From Taibaiella sp965229095 (GTDB taxonomy: Bacteria; Bacteroidota; Bacteroidia; Chitinophagales; Chitinophagaceae), in assembly GCA_965229095.1 (NCBI GenBank), contig OZ245855.1:4402001-4466000 (forward strand): a DNA stretch of 64,000 nucleotides, read 5' to 3'. Made by a program: the position numbers and the translations under genes. Under the pieces are notes generated by a model. The model was not told where the DNA came from and did no database searches. It saw nothing but the letters and a program-made list of their open reading frames with translations. This document shows positions 1 through 8,710 of the stretch, piece after piece. Every line of letters begins with the position of its first letter. The first letter of the stretch is position 1.

Positions 1-1773
1 TATATTGTCTACATAGGGCTTATGCAGGTCGGAGGTCAGCTTATCGATATCGCTGTCGGCCGGCATGATACCTGCATCGATCGATTTCTTTAATTCTGTC
101 CTCAGCTCCGCAATAGAACCAATGCATTTACGCTCTTCACCATTCTCTGTAACCCAAACCGGCAATGGGGTACCCCAAAAACGGCTGCGGCTCAGGTTCC
201 AGTCCACCATATTCTCCAGCCAATTGCCAAAACGGCCCTCGCCGGTTGCTTTTGGTTTCCAATTGATGGTCTTATTCAGCTCCACCATCCTGTCTTTAAG
301 GGCAGTGGTTTTTATGAACCAGGCATCCAACGGATAATACAATACCGGTTTGTCGGTACGCCAGCAATGGGGGTAGCTGTGCTCATATTTTTCCACTTTG
401 AAGGCCCTGCCTTCCAGTTTCAGTTTTACCGCTATATCCACGTCGACGTCCACATAATTGGGATCATCTTTGTAGTTTTTGACATAACGGCCCGAAAACT
501 CACCACTTCCTTCGATAAATTTACCTTGCTTGTCGACTAACGTAAAAATGCCGATATTGTTCTTCATGCCCACTTTATAGTCATCGGCGCCAAAAGCCGG
601 GGCCGTATGCACGATACCGGTACCATCTTCGGTAGTCACGAAATCGCCCAGGATCACCCGGAAGGGATCGCCGCCGCTCAATTCCGATTTGTTGCTGTCA
701 AATGGCAACAATTGTTCGTAGCGGATGCCTTCCAGCGCTTTGCCTTTGTATTCGGCGATTACTTTATACGGAAGCTGTTTCTTTTTAAGTAGTTGGTCGA
801 ATGCGGATTTCAGTTCGGGGTTACTTTCGATCAGGTTTTCATCCTTCCCGCGTTCAAGCCAGTTGGTAATGGCGTCGAACAGCCCATTGTGCTCTCCCTC
901 TGTCCATTCGTCCAGGTGTTCGGGGAAATATTTGTGGAGCAAGGCTTTAGCCAGTATTACCGCGCAAGGTTTGCCCGAATAAGGGTTAAATGTCTTTACC
1001 AATACGTAATCGATATTGGGTCCCAGGGTGAGGCCGGCGTTGGATGGTAAGGTCCAGGGTGTGGTGGTCCAGGCCATAAAGAAAAGCTCGTCGGAACCTT
1101 CCAGGCGGACTACATCATTAGGCACTACCTTAAACATCACCACGGCCGTGGTGTCCTTTACATCTTTATAAGTGCCGGGCTGGTTCAGCTCATGCGAGCT
1201 CAAACCGGTTCCTGCAGCGGGAGAGTAAGGCTGTATGCTGACACTTTTATATAATAAACCCTTATTATACAGTTCTTTAAGTGCCCACCAAAGGGTTTCT
1301 ATATATTTATTGTCGAAGGTGATGTAAGGATCGCCCAGGTCTACCCAATAGCCCATCTTCTCCGTGATCTCGTCCCAACGGTCCTTATATTTCATTACCT
1401 CCCGGCGGCAGGCGGCATTGTATTCTTCTACAGATATTTTTTTACCAATATCTTCTTTAGTGATACCCAATAATTTTTCAACGCCCAATTCTACCGGCAA
1501 GCCATGCGTATCCCAGCCCGCTTTGCGCTTTACCTGGTAGCCTTGCATGGTTTTATACCTGCAAACCAGGTCTTTAAGGGTACGGGAGATTACGTGGTGA
1601 ATGCCGGGCATACCATTGGCACTTGGCGGTCCTTCGTAGAACACAAACGGCGTTTTTCCTTCCCTAATCTCGATACTTTTCTCGAAAAAACGTCCTTCTT
1701 TCCACTTTTTCAGCCATTCCTGCTCGATTGCAGGCATATTTAATTGCTTCGATTCCAGATATTTGTCTGCCAT
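1..1773 (-). CDS. ileS: Isoleucyl-tRNA synthetase, C-terminal part outside window
   Basis: Charges tRNA-Ile with isoleucine in the cytosol. The reading frame starts at the ATG ending at 1773 (MADKYLESKQLN...) and runs off the left edge after about 591 codons, so roughly half of an expected ~1100-residue protein is present. The class Ia signature lies at residues 44-59 (YEGPPSANGMPGIHHV, the HIGH-motif region). It is followed by the GWDTHGLPVE motif, the CP1 editing-domain region with AWTTTPWTLPSNAGLT, and later DAWFIKTT and WNLSRSRFWGTPLP, all typical of IleRS. The KMSKS loop is outside the window. No T-box-like leader was seen in the 150 nt upstream. hisS lies upstream on the same strand, with a hairpin between the two genes. 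Confidence 0.96.
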   Translation of the reverse strand, partial: MADKYLESKQLNMPAIEQEWLKKWKEGRFFEKSIEIREGKTPFVFYEGPPSANGMPGIHHVISRTLKDLVCRYKTMQGYQVKRKAGWDTHGLPVELGVEKLLGITKEDIGKKISVEEYNAACRREVMKYKDRWDEITEKMGYWVDLGDPYITFDNKYIETLWWALKELYNKGLLYKSVSIQPYSPAAGTGLSSHELNQPGTYKDVKDTTAVVMFKVVPNDVVRLEGSDELFFMAWTTTPWTLPSNAGLTLGPNIDYVLVKTFNPYSGKPCAVILAKALLHKYFPEHLDEWTEGEHNGLFDAITNWLERGKDENLIESNPELKSAFDQLLKKKQLPYKVIAEYKGKALEGIRYEQLLPFDSNKSELSGGDPFRVILGDFVTTEDGTGIVHTAPAFGADDYKVGMKNNIGIFTLVDKQGKFIEGSGEFSGRYVKNYKDDPNYVDVDVDIAVKLKLEGRAFKVEKYEHSYPHCWRTDKPVLYYPLDAWFIKTTALKDRMVELNKTINWKPKATGEGRFGNWLENMVDWNLSRSRFWGTPLPVWVTENGEERKCIGSIAELRTELKKSIDAGIMPADSDIDKLTSDLHKPYVDNI

Positions 1774-1865
1774 GTAGAGTACTCCCTAAACTAAAAATTA
1801 GGCGCAAAGGTATGAAGAATAATGTTATAAATAAAATCCGGCCCGCTACAGACATGCTCTAAAGG

Positions 1866-1895
1866 ACAAAGAACCGCCTAAAAGCGGTTCTTTGT
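1866..1895 (-). terminator. Stem-loop between hisS and ileS
   Basis: A perfect 12-bp inverted repeat (ACAAAGAACCGC, 6-nt loop, complementary arm) lies 28 nt past the hisS stop and 92 nt ahead of the ileS start. It has no long T-tract. Its position fits the end of the hisS transcript, but termination is inferred. Confidence 0.55.
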
Positions 1896-1922
1896 GTATA
1901 ATATGTGGATAACCATCGCGCG

Positions 1923-3296
1923 CTATAAGCTGTCGATCAGGGCTTCAATGGTTAGCTTCCGTTGCTCGCCTGTCTTCATATCTTTCACATTTATAAGACC
2001 TTCGGCCAACTCGCTTGATCCTACAATGCCCACAAAAGGAATATTCCGCTTATCGGCATATTTCATCTGTTTGTCAAATTTTGCGGGGTCAGCATAAAAT
2101 TCCGCGGGAATACCGGCATTTCGCAATTGATTGATATATTTAAAAATAATCATTTCTGCGGCCGGTTCGATGTTCACGAATATGATTTTTGTGGAGGCTG
2201 CTAGTTGTTCGGGGAATAAGCTCAGTTCTTCGATCACATCGTAAATACGGTCTACACCAAAGGAGATCCCGACGCCGGATAATCCTTTCAGTCCAAAAAG
2301 GCCCGTAAGGTCGTCGTAACGACCGCCACCGCCGATGCTGCCCATCTTTACGGCAGTGGTACCTACTTCTACGATGATACCAGTGTAGTAATTGAGGCCC
2401 CTTGCCAGGGTAAAATCGACAAGCACCTCGCTGGTCCAGCTTTCGTTGCCGAGGGATTGGTGATAGGCCAGGGTCTGCCGCAATTCTTCCAATCCTTTTT
2501 GCGCTATTTCGCTGGAGGCGAGCAGGTTGCTCATTTGGGCCAGTTGTGCTTCTGTATCTCCTTTTATATTAAGGTATTGGAAAATGAAAGCGATCTTTTC
2601 TTCGGCCAGGCCGCGTTGTATCAATTCTTTTTGTACGCCGTCGATACCGATCTTGTCCAGTTTATCTATGGCCACAGTAATATCGGTCAGCAGTTCGGCT
2701 GCGCCGCAGCACTCGGCCAAGCCGGCCAATATTTTACGGCTGTTGATCTTTACCTGGATACCAGGTACCTGCAGGCGGTGGAACGATTCCCGGTAAATAC
2801 TTAGCAGCTCTCCTTCGTTGATAAGCGAATTGCTGCCTACCACATCGGCATCGCATTGCCAAAATTCGCGGTAACGCCCTTTCTGGGGCCGGTCGGCACG
2901 CCATACGGGTTGCATCTGGTATCGTTTAAATGGAAAGGCCAGCTCGTTCTGGTGCATTACTACGTAACGGGCAAAAGGAATGGTAAGATCGTAGCGCAGC
3001 GCCCGTTCGGTGAGGTTAAGGTCGTTTTTGCCTTCCAGCACCTTTTCAAAAGCGGCTTTTGCTTTTTCCGAATTTTTGGGATCGTTCAACCCGTTGTTCA
3101 GGATCTTGAAAATGAGCCGGTCGCCTTCTTCCCCGTATTTCCCCATGAGGGTACTCATATTTTCCATAGAAGGCGTTTCTAAGGGCTGATAGCCGTAGAT
3201 TTCGAAAACGCTTTTTATTGTCTGTAATATATATTGCCTACGTCTTACATCTGAGGGAGAAAAATCCCTGGTACCCTGGGGTATGGACGGTTTCAT
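1923..3296 (-). CDS. hisS: Histidyl-tRNA synthetase
   Basis: Class II aminoacyl-tRNA synthetase, 457 residues, which charges tRNA-His. It begins MKPSIPQGTRDFSP, the usual HisRS opening. Class II motif 2 is visible around RYDLTIPFARYVV and QMQPVWRADRPQKGRYREF. The histidine-specific loop reads LARGLNYYTGIIVEV, followed by GGGRYDDLTGLFG and motif 3 (GVGISFGVDRIYDVIE). The C-terminal ~90 residues form the anticodon-binding domain. The length is normal. It is co-oriented with ileS, and the phosphatase gene upstream ends about 50 nt before it. Confidence 0.97.
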   Translation of the reverse strand: MKPSIPQGTRDFSPSDVRRRQYILQTIKSVFEIYGYQPLETPSMENMSTLMGKYGEEGDRLIFKILNNGLNDPKNSEKAKAAFEKVLEGKNDLNLTERALRYDLTIPFARYVVMHQNELAFPFKRYQMQPVWRADRPQKGRYREFWQCDADVVGSNSLINEGELLSIYRESFHRLQVPGIQVKINSRKILAGLAECCGAAELLTDITVAIDKLDKIGIDGVQKELIQRGLAEEKIAFIFQYLNIKGDTEAQLAQMSNLLASSEIAQKGLEELRQTLAYHQSLGNESWTSEVLVDFTLARGLNYYTGIIVEVGTTAVKMGSIGGGGRYDDLTGLFGLKGLSGVGISFGVDRIYDVIEELSLFPEQLAASTKIIFVNIEPAAEMIIFKYINQLRNAGIPAEFYADPAKFDKQMKYADKRNIPFVGIVGSSELAEGLINVKDMKTGEQRKLTIEALIDSL

Positions 3297-3347
3297 GAAA
3301 TAAGGACTGTTTTGCTAATGGGTTAAGATTACGTTACAATGGGGAGA

Positions 3348-3815
3348 TCAGGCGAGTATGGTCCTGTATTTGGCTACGATAGCTTCGCAGGTAATGCTAA
3401 TCATATCATAAACTTCGGCATAACCTTCTTCGGGGCCATACCAGGGGTCGGGAACCGAGCGGTGGCTTCCGGGATAGCGCTCTTCCAAAAACAAGATTAC
3501 CTTACGGTTATCGAATGCCGCACCGGCAATATGTTTTACTTCGGCCATCACATCTTCGGCCATTACATAGATCAGGTCAAAATTATCGAGATCGGAAGCA
3601 ACAAATCGGCGGGCTTTTTGTTTGGAGATGTCAATCCCGTTTTTCTGGCATATTTTTTGCGAGTACCTGTGCGGTGGTTCACCTATATGGTAACTTTCGG
3701 TGCCGGCAGAAGCCACTTCCCAATTGAGGTTGTTCCGGGAAATAATACTACGCATCACCCCTTCGGCTATCGGTGACCGGCAGATATTACCCAGGCAAAC
3801 CATCAGGATACGCAT
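3348..3815 (-). CDS. Low-molecular-weight protein tyrosine phosphatase
   Basis: Cytosolic phosphatase of the arsenate reductase-like fold, about 155 residues. The P-loop CX5R signature is CLGNICRS near the N terminus, and the general-acid Asp lies in VPDPWYG near residue 125. An upstream in-frame ATG at 3836 would add seven residues (MLKKLQS). The start at 3815 puts MRILMVCLG at the usual position for this family. It is transcribed toward hisS and is divergent from the sugar dehydratase gene. Such enzymes often dephosphorylate tyrosine kinases of capsule export, and the neighbouring CapD-like gene fits that loosely. Confidence 0.9.
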   Translation of the reverse strand: MRILMVCLGNICRSPIAEGVMRSIISRNNLNWEVASAGTESYHIGEPPHRYSQKICQKNGIDISKQKARRFVASDLDNFDLIYVMAEDVMAEVKHIAGAAFDNRKVILFLEERYPGSHRSVPDPWYGPEEGYAEVYDMISITCEAIVAKYRTILA

Positions 3816-4040
3816 AGATTGCAGTTTTTTTAACATTTCGTTGGTGTGTACTTATTCAACCCCCCGGTTCTTTTTTGCGTCTTTGTGAACAAAAAGGAAC
3901 GAGTAGCGGGTGATGCAAAACTACTGCAACGCTTCAAATTTTGTGTAAAATAAAAATATTAAAATAGAGGAAGGTAACAAAGTCTAAATCAGAAATTTAA
4001 ATTATCCTAATTTATTAGGTTCTAACTCGGATTTTATTTA

Positions 4041-4048
4041 TACTTTTG
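4041..4048 (+). promoter_or_regulatory. Bacteroidota -7 element before capD-like gene
   Basis: TACTTTTG matches TAnnTTTG and lies 35 nt ahead of the ATG at 4084. No clear TTG/TTTG -33 element is visible at the right distance. Confidence 0.45.
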
Positions 4049-4083
4049 CATCGTGCCTCTATAAACCCCCGGACAGATTCCTT

Positions 4084-6015
4084 ATGGCCACTCAAAGAAT
4101 ACGTCTCGCCCCTAGATGGATTATATTTCTGCTTGATTTGTGCTGCTGCATCGTTGCTATGTCGCTCGCCTTTTTGCTCAGAATGAATTTTAATCTGACA
4201 GAGATCGACCATTACCCCCTGCTGAAAATATTAAGTATTACTGTAGCTGTTAACGCTTGTCTCTTAGTCGCATTTAAAACATATGCGGGTATTGTGCGTT
4301 ATACATCGGTAGAAGATACCGGGCGCATATTGTCGGTCAACACCATCGTGTGTCTTATTTTCCTGTTGATCGAAAACATCTACCCCAAAGTGGAAGGTGC
4401 GCCATCGGCGGCCTTGTTCCCTACTTCGGTATTATTCATTTATTACCTGAGCATCAATTTCCTGCTCATTATTTACCGCCTTTTCGTTAAGCGGATATTC
4501 CATTATTTATTTTCTGTAAGGAAAAAAACAATCAAGGCTGTATTATATAGTGCAGGCTACGAGGGTTTGCTCGCCAAAAAAATGATCTCGGATAACCAGC
4601 GTTCCGAAATCAAGATCCTGGCTTTCCTGGAAGACAATGAAAGACTGATCGGTAAAATTATCGAAACTACTTCGGTAGTCAGGGCCAACAAAGCCAATCT
4701 GGAACGCCTGAAAAGGGAGGGGGTGGAATTGCTGATCATTGCCGATCCTTACATACGCAAGCAAAGACTGAATGACCTAGTAGATTTATGCCTGGAATTG
4801 AATATCAGGATACAGCAGGTACATTCCAGCGAAAAATGGATCAACAAGACTTTACAGCCCGATCAACTGAAGGATGTAAATATCGAGCAACTGCTTGAGC
4901 GTGATGTGATCAAGATTAAAAACGAACAAGTAGGAACAGAAATACGCGGCAGGAAGATCCTGGTGACCGGCGCGGCCGGTTCTATTGGCAGTGAGATCGT
5001 ACGGCAATTGCTGCAATATAACCCGGCCATCATTATCGCCTGCGATATGGCCGAAACGCCTTTGCACGAATTGCGCCTCTCCCTGCCCGAAGACGCCAAA
5101 GTAAAAACCTTTATCGGCGATATATGTGATCGTGTGCGTATGGAGCAGATTTTCGAGATATATGCGCCCGATATCGTGTACCATGCGGCTGCCTACAAGC
5201 ACGTGCCGCTTATGGAAGAGCACCCTTCGGCTGCTATCGTGAATAATGTTTTGGGTACCAAGATACTGTCGGAACTGTCGGTAAGCTATGGCGCTGAGAA
5301 ATTTGTAATGGTATCTACGGATAAGGCGGTAAATCCGACCAATGTAATGGGGGCTTCGAAAAGGATCTCCGAGATATTTATACAGTCTTATTACAAATAT
5401 ATTTCCCGCTCCGGGAAGTCTTCCCTGGTATCGGGCAATATGCCGCTGCGCAATACCAAATTCATCACTACCCGTTTTGGTAATGTACTGGGTTCTAACG
5501 GTTCCGTAATTCCAAGGTTCAAAAAGCAATTGGAAGAAGGCGGCCCTATCACGGTTACCCATCCCGAGATTACCCGTTATTTCATGACCATACCCGAAGC
5601 CTGCCAGTTGGTATTGGAGGCGGGCGCTATGGGTAAAGGCGGTGAAATATTTGTATTTGATATGGGTAGTCCCGTGAAGATCGTAGACCTGGCCAAGAAA
5701 ATGATCCGCCTTGCAGGTAAAGAGCCCGACCGTGATATTCATATCAGCTACAGCGGTTTGCGCCCGGGCGAAAAATTGTATGAAGAACTGCTGAACAACG
5801 CAGAAAATACGATGCCTACCTATCATGAGAAGATCATGATCGCTACGGTAAGGGAATATGATTTTGCCTCCGTGTATACCCAGGTAGATGAATTGATAGA
5901 CCTGGCCCAGAAACATTTCCTGATGGAAACCGTAGGGAAGATGAAAGAGATCGTGCCGGAATTTATCAGCAACAATTCCATCTATACCAAGCTGGATTCC
6001 AACAGCAATAAATAA
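4084..6015 (+). CDS. Membrane-bound nucleoside-diphosphate-sugar 4,6-dehydratase (FlaA1/CapD/PglF family)
   Basis: A 643-residue, inner-membrane polysaccharide biosynthesis enzyme. About four hydrophobic segments occupy residues 10-135. A CoA-binding-like linker domain follows, then an SDR-type catalytic domain from about residue 290. The NAD-binding motif is GAAGSIGSE (~294-303). Other family marks are AAYKHVPLMEEHP, STDKAVNPTNVMGASKR (~410-425) and SGLRPGEKLYEEL. As in WbpM/PglF enzymes, Met sits where other SDRs have the catalytic Tyr (NVMGASK). Family members convert UDP-GlcNAc to the 4-keto-6-deoxy sugar for surface glycans. It is followed by a strong bidirectional terminator. Confidence 0.92.
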   Translation: MATQRIRLAPRWIIFLLDLCCCIVAMSLAFLLRMNFNLTEIDHYPLLKILSITVAVNACLLVAFKTYAGIVRYTSVEDTGRILSVNTIVCLIFLLIENIYPKVEGAPSAALFPTSVLFIYYLSINFLLIIYRLFVKRIFHYLFSVRKKTIKAVLYSAGYEGLLAKKMISDNQRSEIKILAFLEDNERLIGKIIETTSVVRANKANLERLKREGVELLIIADPYIRKQRLNDLVDLCLELNIRIQQVHSSEKWINKTLQPDQLKDVNIEQLLERDVIKIKNEQVGTEIRGRKILVTGAAGSIGSEIVRQLLQYNPAIIIACDMAETPLHELRLSLPEDAKVKTFIGDICDRVRMEQIFEIYAPDIVYHAAAYKHVPLMEEHPSAAIVNNVLGTKILSELSVSYGAEKFVMVSTDKAVNPTNVMGASKRISEIFIQSYYKYISRSGKSSLVSGNMPLRNTKFITTRFGNVLGSNGSVIPRFKKQLEEGGPITVTHPEITRYFMTIPEACQLVLEAGAMGKGGEIFVFDMGSPVKIVDLAKKMIRLAGKEPDRDIHISYSGLRPGEKLYEELLNNAENTMPTYHEKIMIATVREYDFASVYTQVDELIDLAQKHFLMETVGKMKEIVPEFISNNSIYTKLDSNSNK

Positions 6016-6028
6016 TCCCTACCAAAAA

Positions 6029-6054
6029 CCTATAAGGGTTAAAATCCTTATAGG
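6029..6054. repeat. Palindromic intergenic repeat, copy 1
   Basis: CCTATAAGG and CCTTATAGG form a 9-bp perfect inverted repeat around an 8-nt A/T-rich loop, just after the capD-like stop. The sequence resembles the palindrome at 33615-33655 (shared core of ATAAGGGTT type). It is possibly a REP-like dispersed element. With only two copies in view, this is inference. Confidence 0.5.
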
Positions 6055-6060
6055 GGACTG

Positions 6061-6108
6061 TCATATAAAAAAACTGCTGCACCTTGGTGCAGCAGTTTTT
6101 TTATATGA
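6061..6108. terminator. Strong bidirectional terminator (48-nt perfect palindrome)
   Basis: A 23-bp perfect inverted repeat has only 2 nt at its centre. The GC core is CTGCTGCACC, flanked by A7 on the left and T7 on the right. It sits between the convergent capD-like and 2TM genes, so it can end transcripts from both strands. Confidence 0.9.
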
Positions 6109-6128
6109 TACTTAGTGAAGTAATTTAA

Positions 6129-6377
6129 TTATCCGTTGGCAGCCTGGCGCTTCCACTCATCAAGGCCTTTGTCTTCGTAATTGGCCCAAACCATACAAGC
6201 ATGTCCGATAACCAGCAATCCCCATGCAGAAGTGATCCAGATAGGCCATGGATATACCCAACCTACTTTACCAGCATAACAGATATACCACAGTATTACA
6301 TTAGCAATGGCAAAAACCAAAAGGTGCAAAAACCAACCGCGTACTTGTTTGCCGGTTGCAGGTAATTTTTTAGGCAT
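6129..6377 (-). CDS. 2TM-domain small membrane protein
   Basis: An 82-residue protein with two hydrophobic segments (about residues 15-33 and 44-66). The pattern of a short basic N terminus, WFLHLLVFAIANVILW, a W-rich loop, then a second helix ending in WKRQ resembles the 2TM domain family of Bacteroidota. The function of the family is unknown. The gene is convergent with the capD-like gene and lies 67 nt downstream of lpxK on the same strand. Confidence 0.75.
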   Translation of the reverse strand: MPKKLPATGKQVRGWFLHLLVFAIANVILWYICYAGKVGWVYPWPIWITSAWGLLVIGHACMVWANYEDKGLDEWKRQAANG

Positions 6378-6443
6378 GTTGTAATCGTTTAAAAATTAGA
6401 CTGTGCAAAGATAAACAGTATGTTCATTTTTCAAAAATGAATT

Positions 6444-7532
6444 TTAATCAAAGTTCATTTCTTCTTTTTCTTTAATAATATACGCTTTTACCAGTTGGTC
6501 GAACAACGCTTCCTCTTGCAGCAGGCGAACCGCAATAGGCAGAACGGCAATAGGTATGCCCCATGCGGCAAGGGTTTTCCGGTGCATGGCCAGCCGGGCC
6601 GCATCCTTCTCTGTAGTCACTATTATTTTGTGCTCCGCTGTCCAGTTCTCATATGTTTGCCTGATCTCCTCCAGGTTGTTCTGCGTAAAATAATGATGAT
6701 CGGGATAGCGGAGTAAATGCACGTCATGAGCGGTTTCCCGGAGGTATTGCAGCATGGGTTCGGGTTTGGCGATGCCACTTACCATAACAATGTTCGGCTG
6801 TGCTGCCGGAACGAAAGGCTCACCGGTAAAGAAATCTGTCAACGGGGCATAGGCAATGGCGGAGAAAAAAACCTGCTGGTGGGCCAATGGCTTTATCCGG
6901 CTGATCATTTCCTGTTGCCGGTTGTGATCCAGTTGTGGCGGACATTTCGATACAATGATAATGTCGGCGCGTTTATAGGCCTTGCGGCTCTCACGCAAGC
7001 TGCCAAAAGGCAGGATGTAGTCTCTATAAAAGGGCTTGGCAAAATCGATGATCAATATATTGAGTCCCGGTTTTACCGAACGGTGCTGGAAAGCATCATC
7101 CAGCAATACCACGTCTATATCCGGTTTTTCCCCGAGCAGCCTTGGAATGCCGGTCATACGGTCTTCGCATACGCTTACCACAATCTCTGGAAATTTGCGG
7201 TGAAACTGCATGGGTTCATCACCGATCATCCAGGCATCGGTACCTTCTTTGGCCAGGAAAAAGCCGGTCGTGCTCCTTTTATAGCCCCTGCTCATGGTCG
7301 CTACTTTGTATTCATACTCCAGCAGGCGTACCAGGTATTCTATATGGGGCGTTTTGCCGGTGCCTCCCGTGGAGAGATTGCCTACCGAGATTACGGGCAC
7401 GCTGAACTGTATAGAAGAGATAAGACCGGCATCGTACAGTTTATTGCGCAGCCACATAATAGCTCCGTACAATATGGAAACCGGGTACAGTAAAGGTTTG
7501 AGCAGGTTAATGAGGATCATCAAAGGGTTCAT
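6444..7532 (-). CDS. lpxK: Tetraacyldisaccharide 4'-kinase
   Basis: Phosphorylates the 4' position of the lipid A precursor at the inner membrane. About 362 residues from the preferred ATG at 7532 (MNPLMILINLLKPLLYPVS). An upstream ATG at 7619 would add 29 residues with no family counterpart. N-terminal hydrophobic residues are followed by the P-loop region VGNLSTGGTGKTPHIEYLV. Other family motifs are MSRGYKR, GDEPMQF, VLLDDAFQHR and TTEKDAARL. The last residues are acidic (KEKEEMNFD). It is the only lipid A gene in the window. Confidence 0.95.
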   Translation of the reverse strand: MNPLMILINLLKPLLYPVSILYGAIMWLRNKLYDAGLISSIQFSVPVISVGNLSTGGTGKTPHIEYLVRLLEYEYKVATMSRGYKRSTTGFFLAKEGTDAWMIGDEPMQFHRKFPEIVVSVCEDRMTGIPRLLGEKPDIDVVLLDDAFQHRSVKPGLNILIIDFAKPFYRDYILPFGSLRESRKAYKRADIIIVSKCPPQLDHNRQQEMISRIKPLAHQQVFFSAIAYAPLTDFFTGEPFVPAAQPNIVMVSGIAKPEPMLQYLRETAHDVHLLRYPDHHYFTQNNLEEIRQTYENWTAEHKIIVTTEKDAARLAMHRKTLAAWGIPIAVLPIAVRLLQEEALFDQLVKAYIIKEKEEMNFD

Positions 7533-7738
7533 GTGCAAAAAATAATAGGCGAAGGTAGTGGAAACATGCCCGATAAAGAAAAATGCCACTCCTGTAAAGA
7601 AGCAGCAATGTTTTCTCAATGGTGATAAGGGTTAATGCAAAAGGGACCTGTACAAAGATCGGCAGCCAGTATGAGCGGTAAGTGATCCGGTTGTTAGTTT
7701 TGGATGATCATAGCATGAAAACAATAATAAGCGCCTAT

Positions 7739-7746
7739 TAACTTTG
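7739..7746 (+). promoter_or_regulatory. -7 element TAACTTTG
   Basis: Matches TAnnTTTG on the plus strand, about 68 nt before the small ORF at 7814. No convincing -33 element is visible. Confidence 0.35.
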
Positions 7747-7813
7747 TGCAAATAGTACAGTATTTAACCTGGGGGTAACACGAGATTCTTTCTTTTGGCG
7801 AAAAATCAGGAGG

Positions 7814-7921
7814 ATGAAATTTCTGGCATTTGCCTTATTGTTGTTTTTGCTGCACAGTAGTATCTACCTGTCGCAAAAGTGTTTCAACCACTATCGCCGA
7901 CTTACCCGTAAAGGGTTCTGA
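7814..7921 (+). CDS. Possible 35-residue small membrane peptide
   Basis: An ATG directly preceded by AGGAGG opens a 35-codon frame (MKFLAFALLLFLLHSSIYLS..., ending RRLTRKGF). It has one hydrophobic segment (residues 3-19), then a Cys/His/Arg-rich tail. A TAnnTTTG element lies upstream. The spacing between AGGAGG and ATG is unusually short. No family is recognised, and it could be a chance frame. Confidence 0.35.
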   Translation: MKFLAFALLLFLLHSSIYLSQKCFNHYRRLTRKGF

Positions 7922-8015
7922 TCTTCCCTTCTTTCTATCCGGTACCTTTTTGACCGTTTAATTAAAGCCCATGTTAATGACGTAACGTTTAACATGCTCC
8001 TGCCGGCTTAATGTT

Positions 8016-8023
8016 TAATTTTG
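8016..8023 (+). promoter_or_regulatory. -7 element TAATTTTG
   Basis: Matches TAnnTTTG and lies 18 nt before the ATG at 8042. This supports that start over the TTG at 8021, which is part of the element itself. Confidence 0.5.
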
Positions 8024-8041
8024 AAAGACATAAAAGGAACA

Positions 8042-8710
8042 ATGTCAAAAGCAGCCGTAATCGCAGGTAGCTCGGGTTTGGTTGGGGTTGAATTGCTACA
8101 CCAGCTTTGCGCCAGTAAAAGCTATCATCATATCACCCTACTGGTCCGCAGACCGTCGGGATTTATCCACCCCAAAGTGGAAGAGGTAATCACCGATTTC
8201 GATCATTTGGAAAATATAGCAGGCCGGGTCAGGGGAGATGTTTTTTTCTCCTGCCTGGGCAGTACCCGCAAAAAAACACCGGATAAAAAGCGCTATTACC
8301 AGATCGATCACGATTACCCGTTGGCTATGGCCCGGATGGCGCAGGCCAACGGTATGCAACAGTTCCACCTAATCTCCGCCGTAGGCGCTGCGACAACCTC
8401 TTCCAATTTTTACCTGAAAATGAAAGGCGAAACAGAACGGGACATTGCAGCACTGCCCCTGCCTGCAATACATATTTACCGGCCCTCTTTCCTGGCCGGG
8501 AAGCGGGAAGAGCAACGTATTATGGAAAAGATAGGGTTAGCTGTTTTTAAGATCATCAACCCGCTCTTGCTGGGCAGGTTGCGGAAATACCGGAGCATCG
8601 ATGTTAAGGATGTAGCCAAAACCATGATACGGCAATCGCTTAAAGAGCTGAGTGGTGTGCATTATTACGAATCCGATGAGATGCAGACGCTCAGCAGTGG
8701 ACCTCTTTAA
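8042..8710 (+). CDS. NAD(P)-binding oxidoreductase, SDR/TIP30-like
   Basis: A 222-residue cytosolic protein with a Rossmann fold. The dinucleotide-binding loop is at the N terminus (AVIAGSSGLVGVELL). Further family-like motifs are FFSCLGSTRKK and YLKMKGETERD, followed by IYRPSFLAGKR. The pattern resembles the HTATIP2/TIP30 branch of atypical short-chain dehydrogenases. The substrate is unknown. The ATG at 8042 has AAAGGAAC just ahead of it. The last four bases overlap the end of ftcD on the opposite strand. Confidence 0.8.
   Translation: MSKAAVIAGSSGLVGVELLHQLCASKSYHHITLLVRRPSGFIHPKVEEVITDFDHLENIAGRVRGDVFFSCLGSTRKKTPDKKRYYQIDHDYPLAMARMAQANGMQQFHLISAVGAATTSSNFYLKMKGETERDIAALPLPAIHIYRPSFLAGKREEQRIMEKIGLAVFKIINPLLLGRLRKYRSIDVKDVAKTMIRQSLKELSGVHYYESDEMQTLSSGPL

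Larger units (their letters stand above)
7533..8041. other. 509-nt intergenic region with a small ORF and two promoter elements
   Basis: Between the divergent lpxK and oxidoreductase genes this region holds TAnnTTTG elements at 7739 and 8016 and a 35-codon ORF at 7814. No RNA gene or repeat was recognised in the rest. Confidence 0.5.

Noticed and set aside
1774..1865. T-box or other tRNA-sensing leader before ileS
   Set aside because: No specifier hairpin or T-box sequence is visible, and such leaders are not typical of Bacteroidota.
4852..5916. 354-codon minus-strand frame opposite the capD-like gene
   Set aside because: Antisense to a well-supported enzyme; composition and lack of motifs mark it as a shadow.
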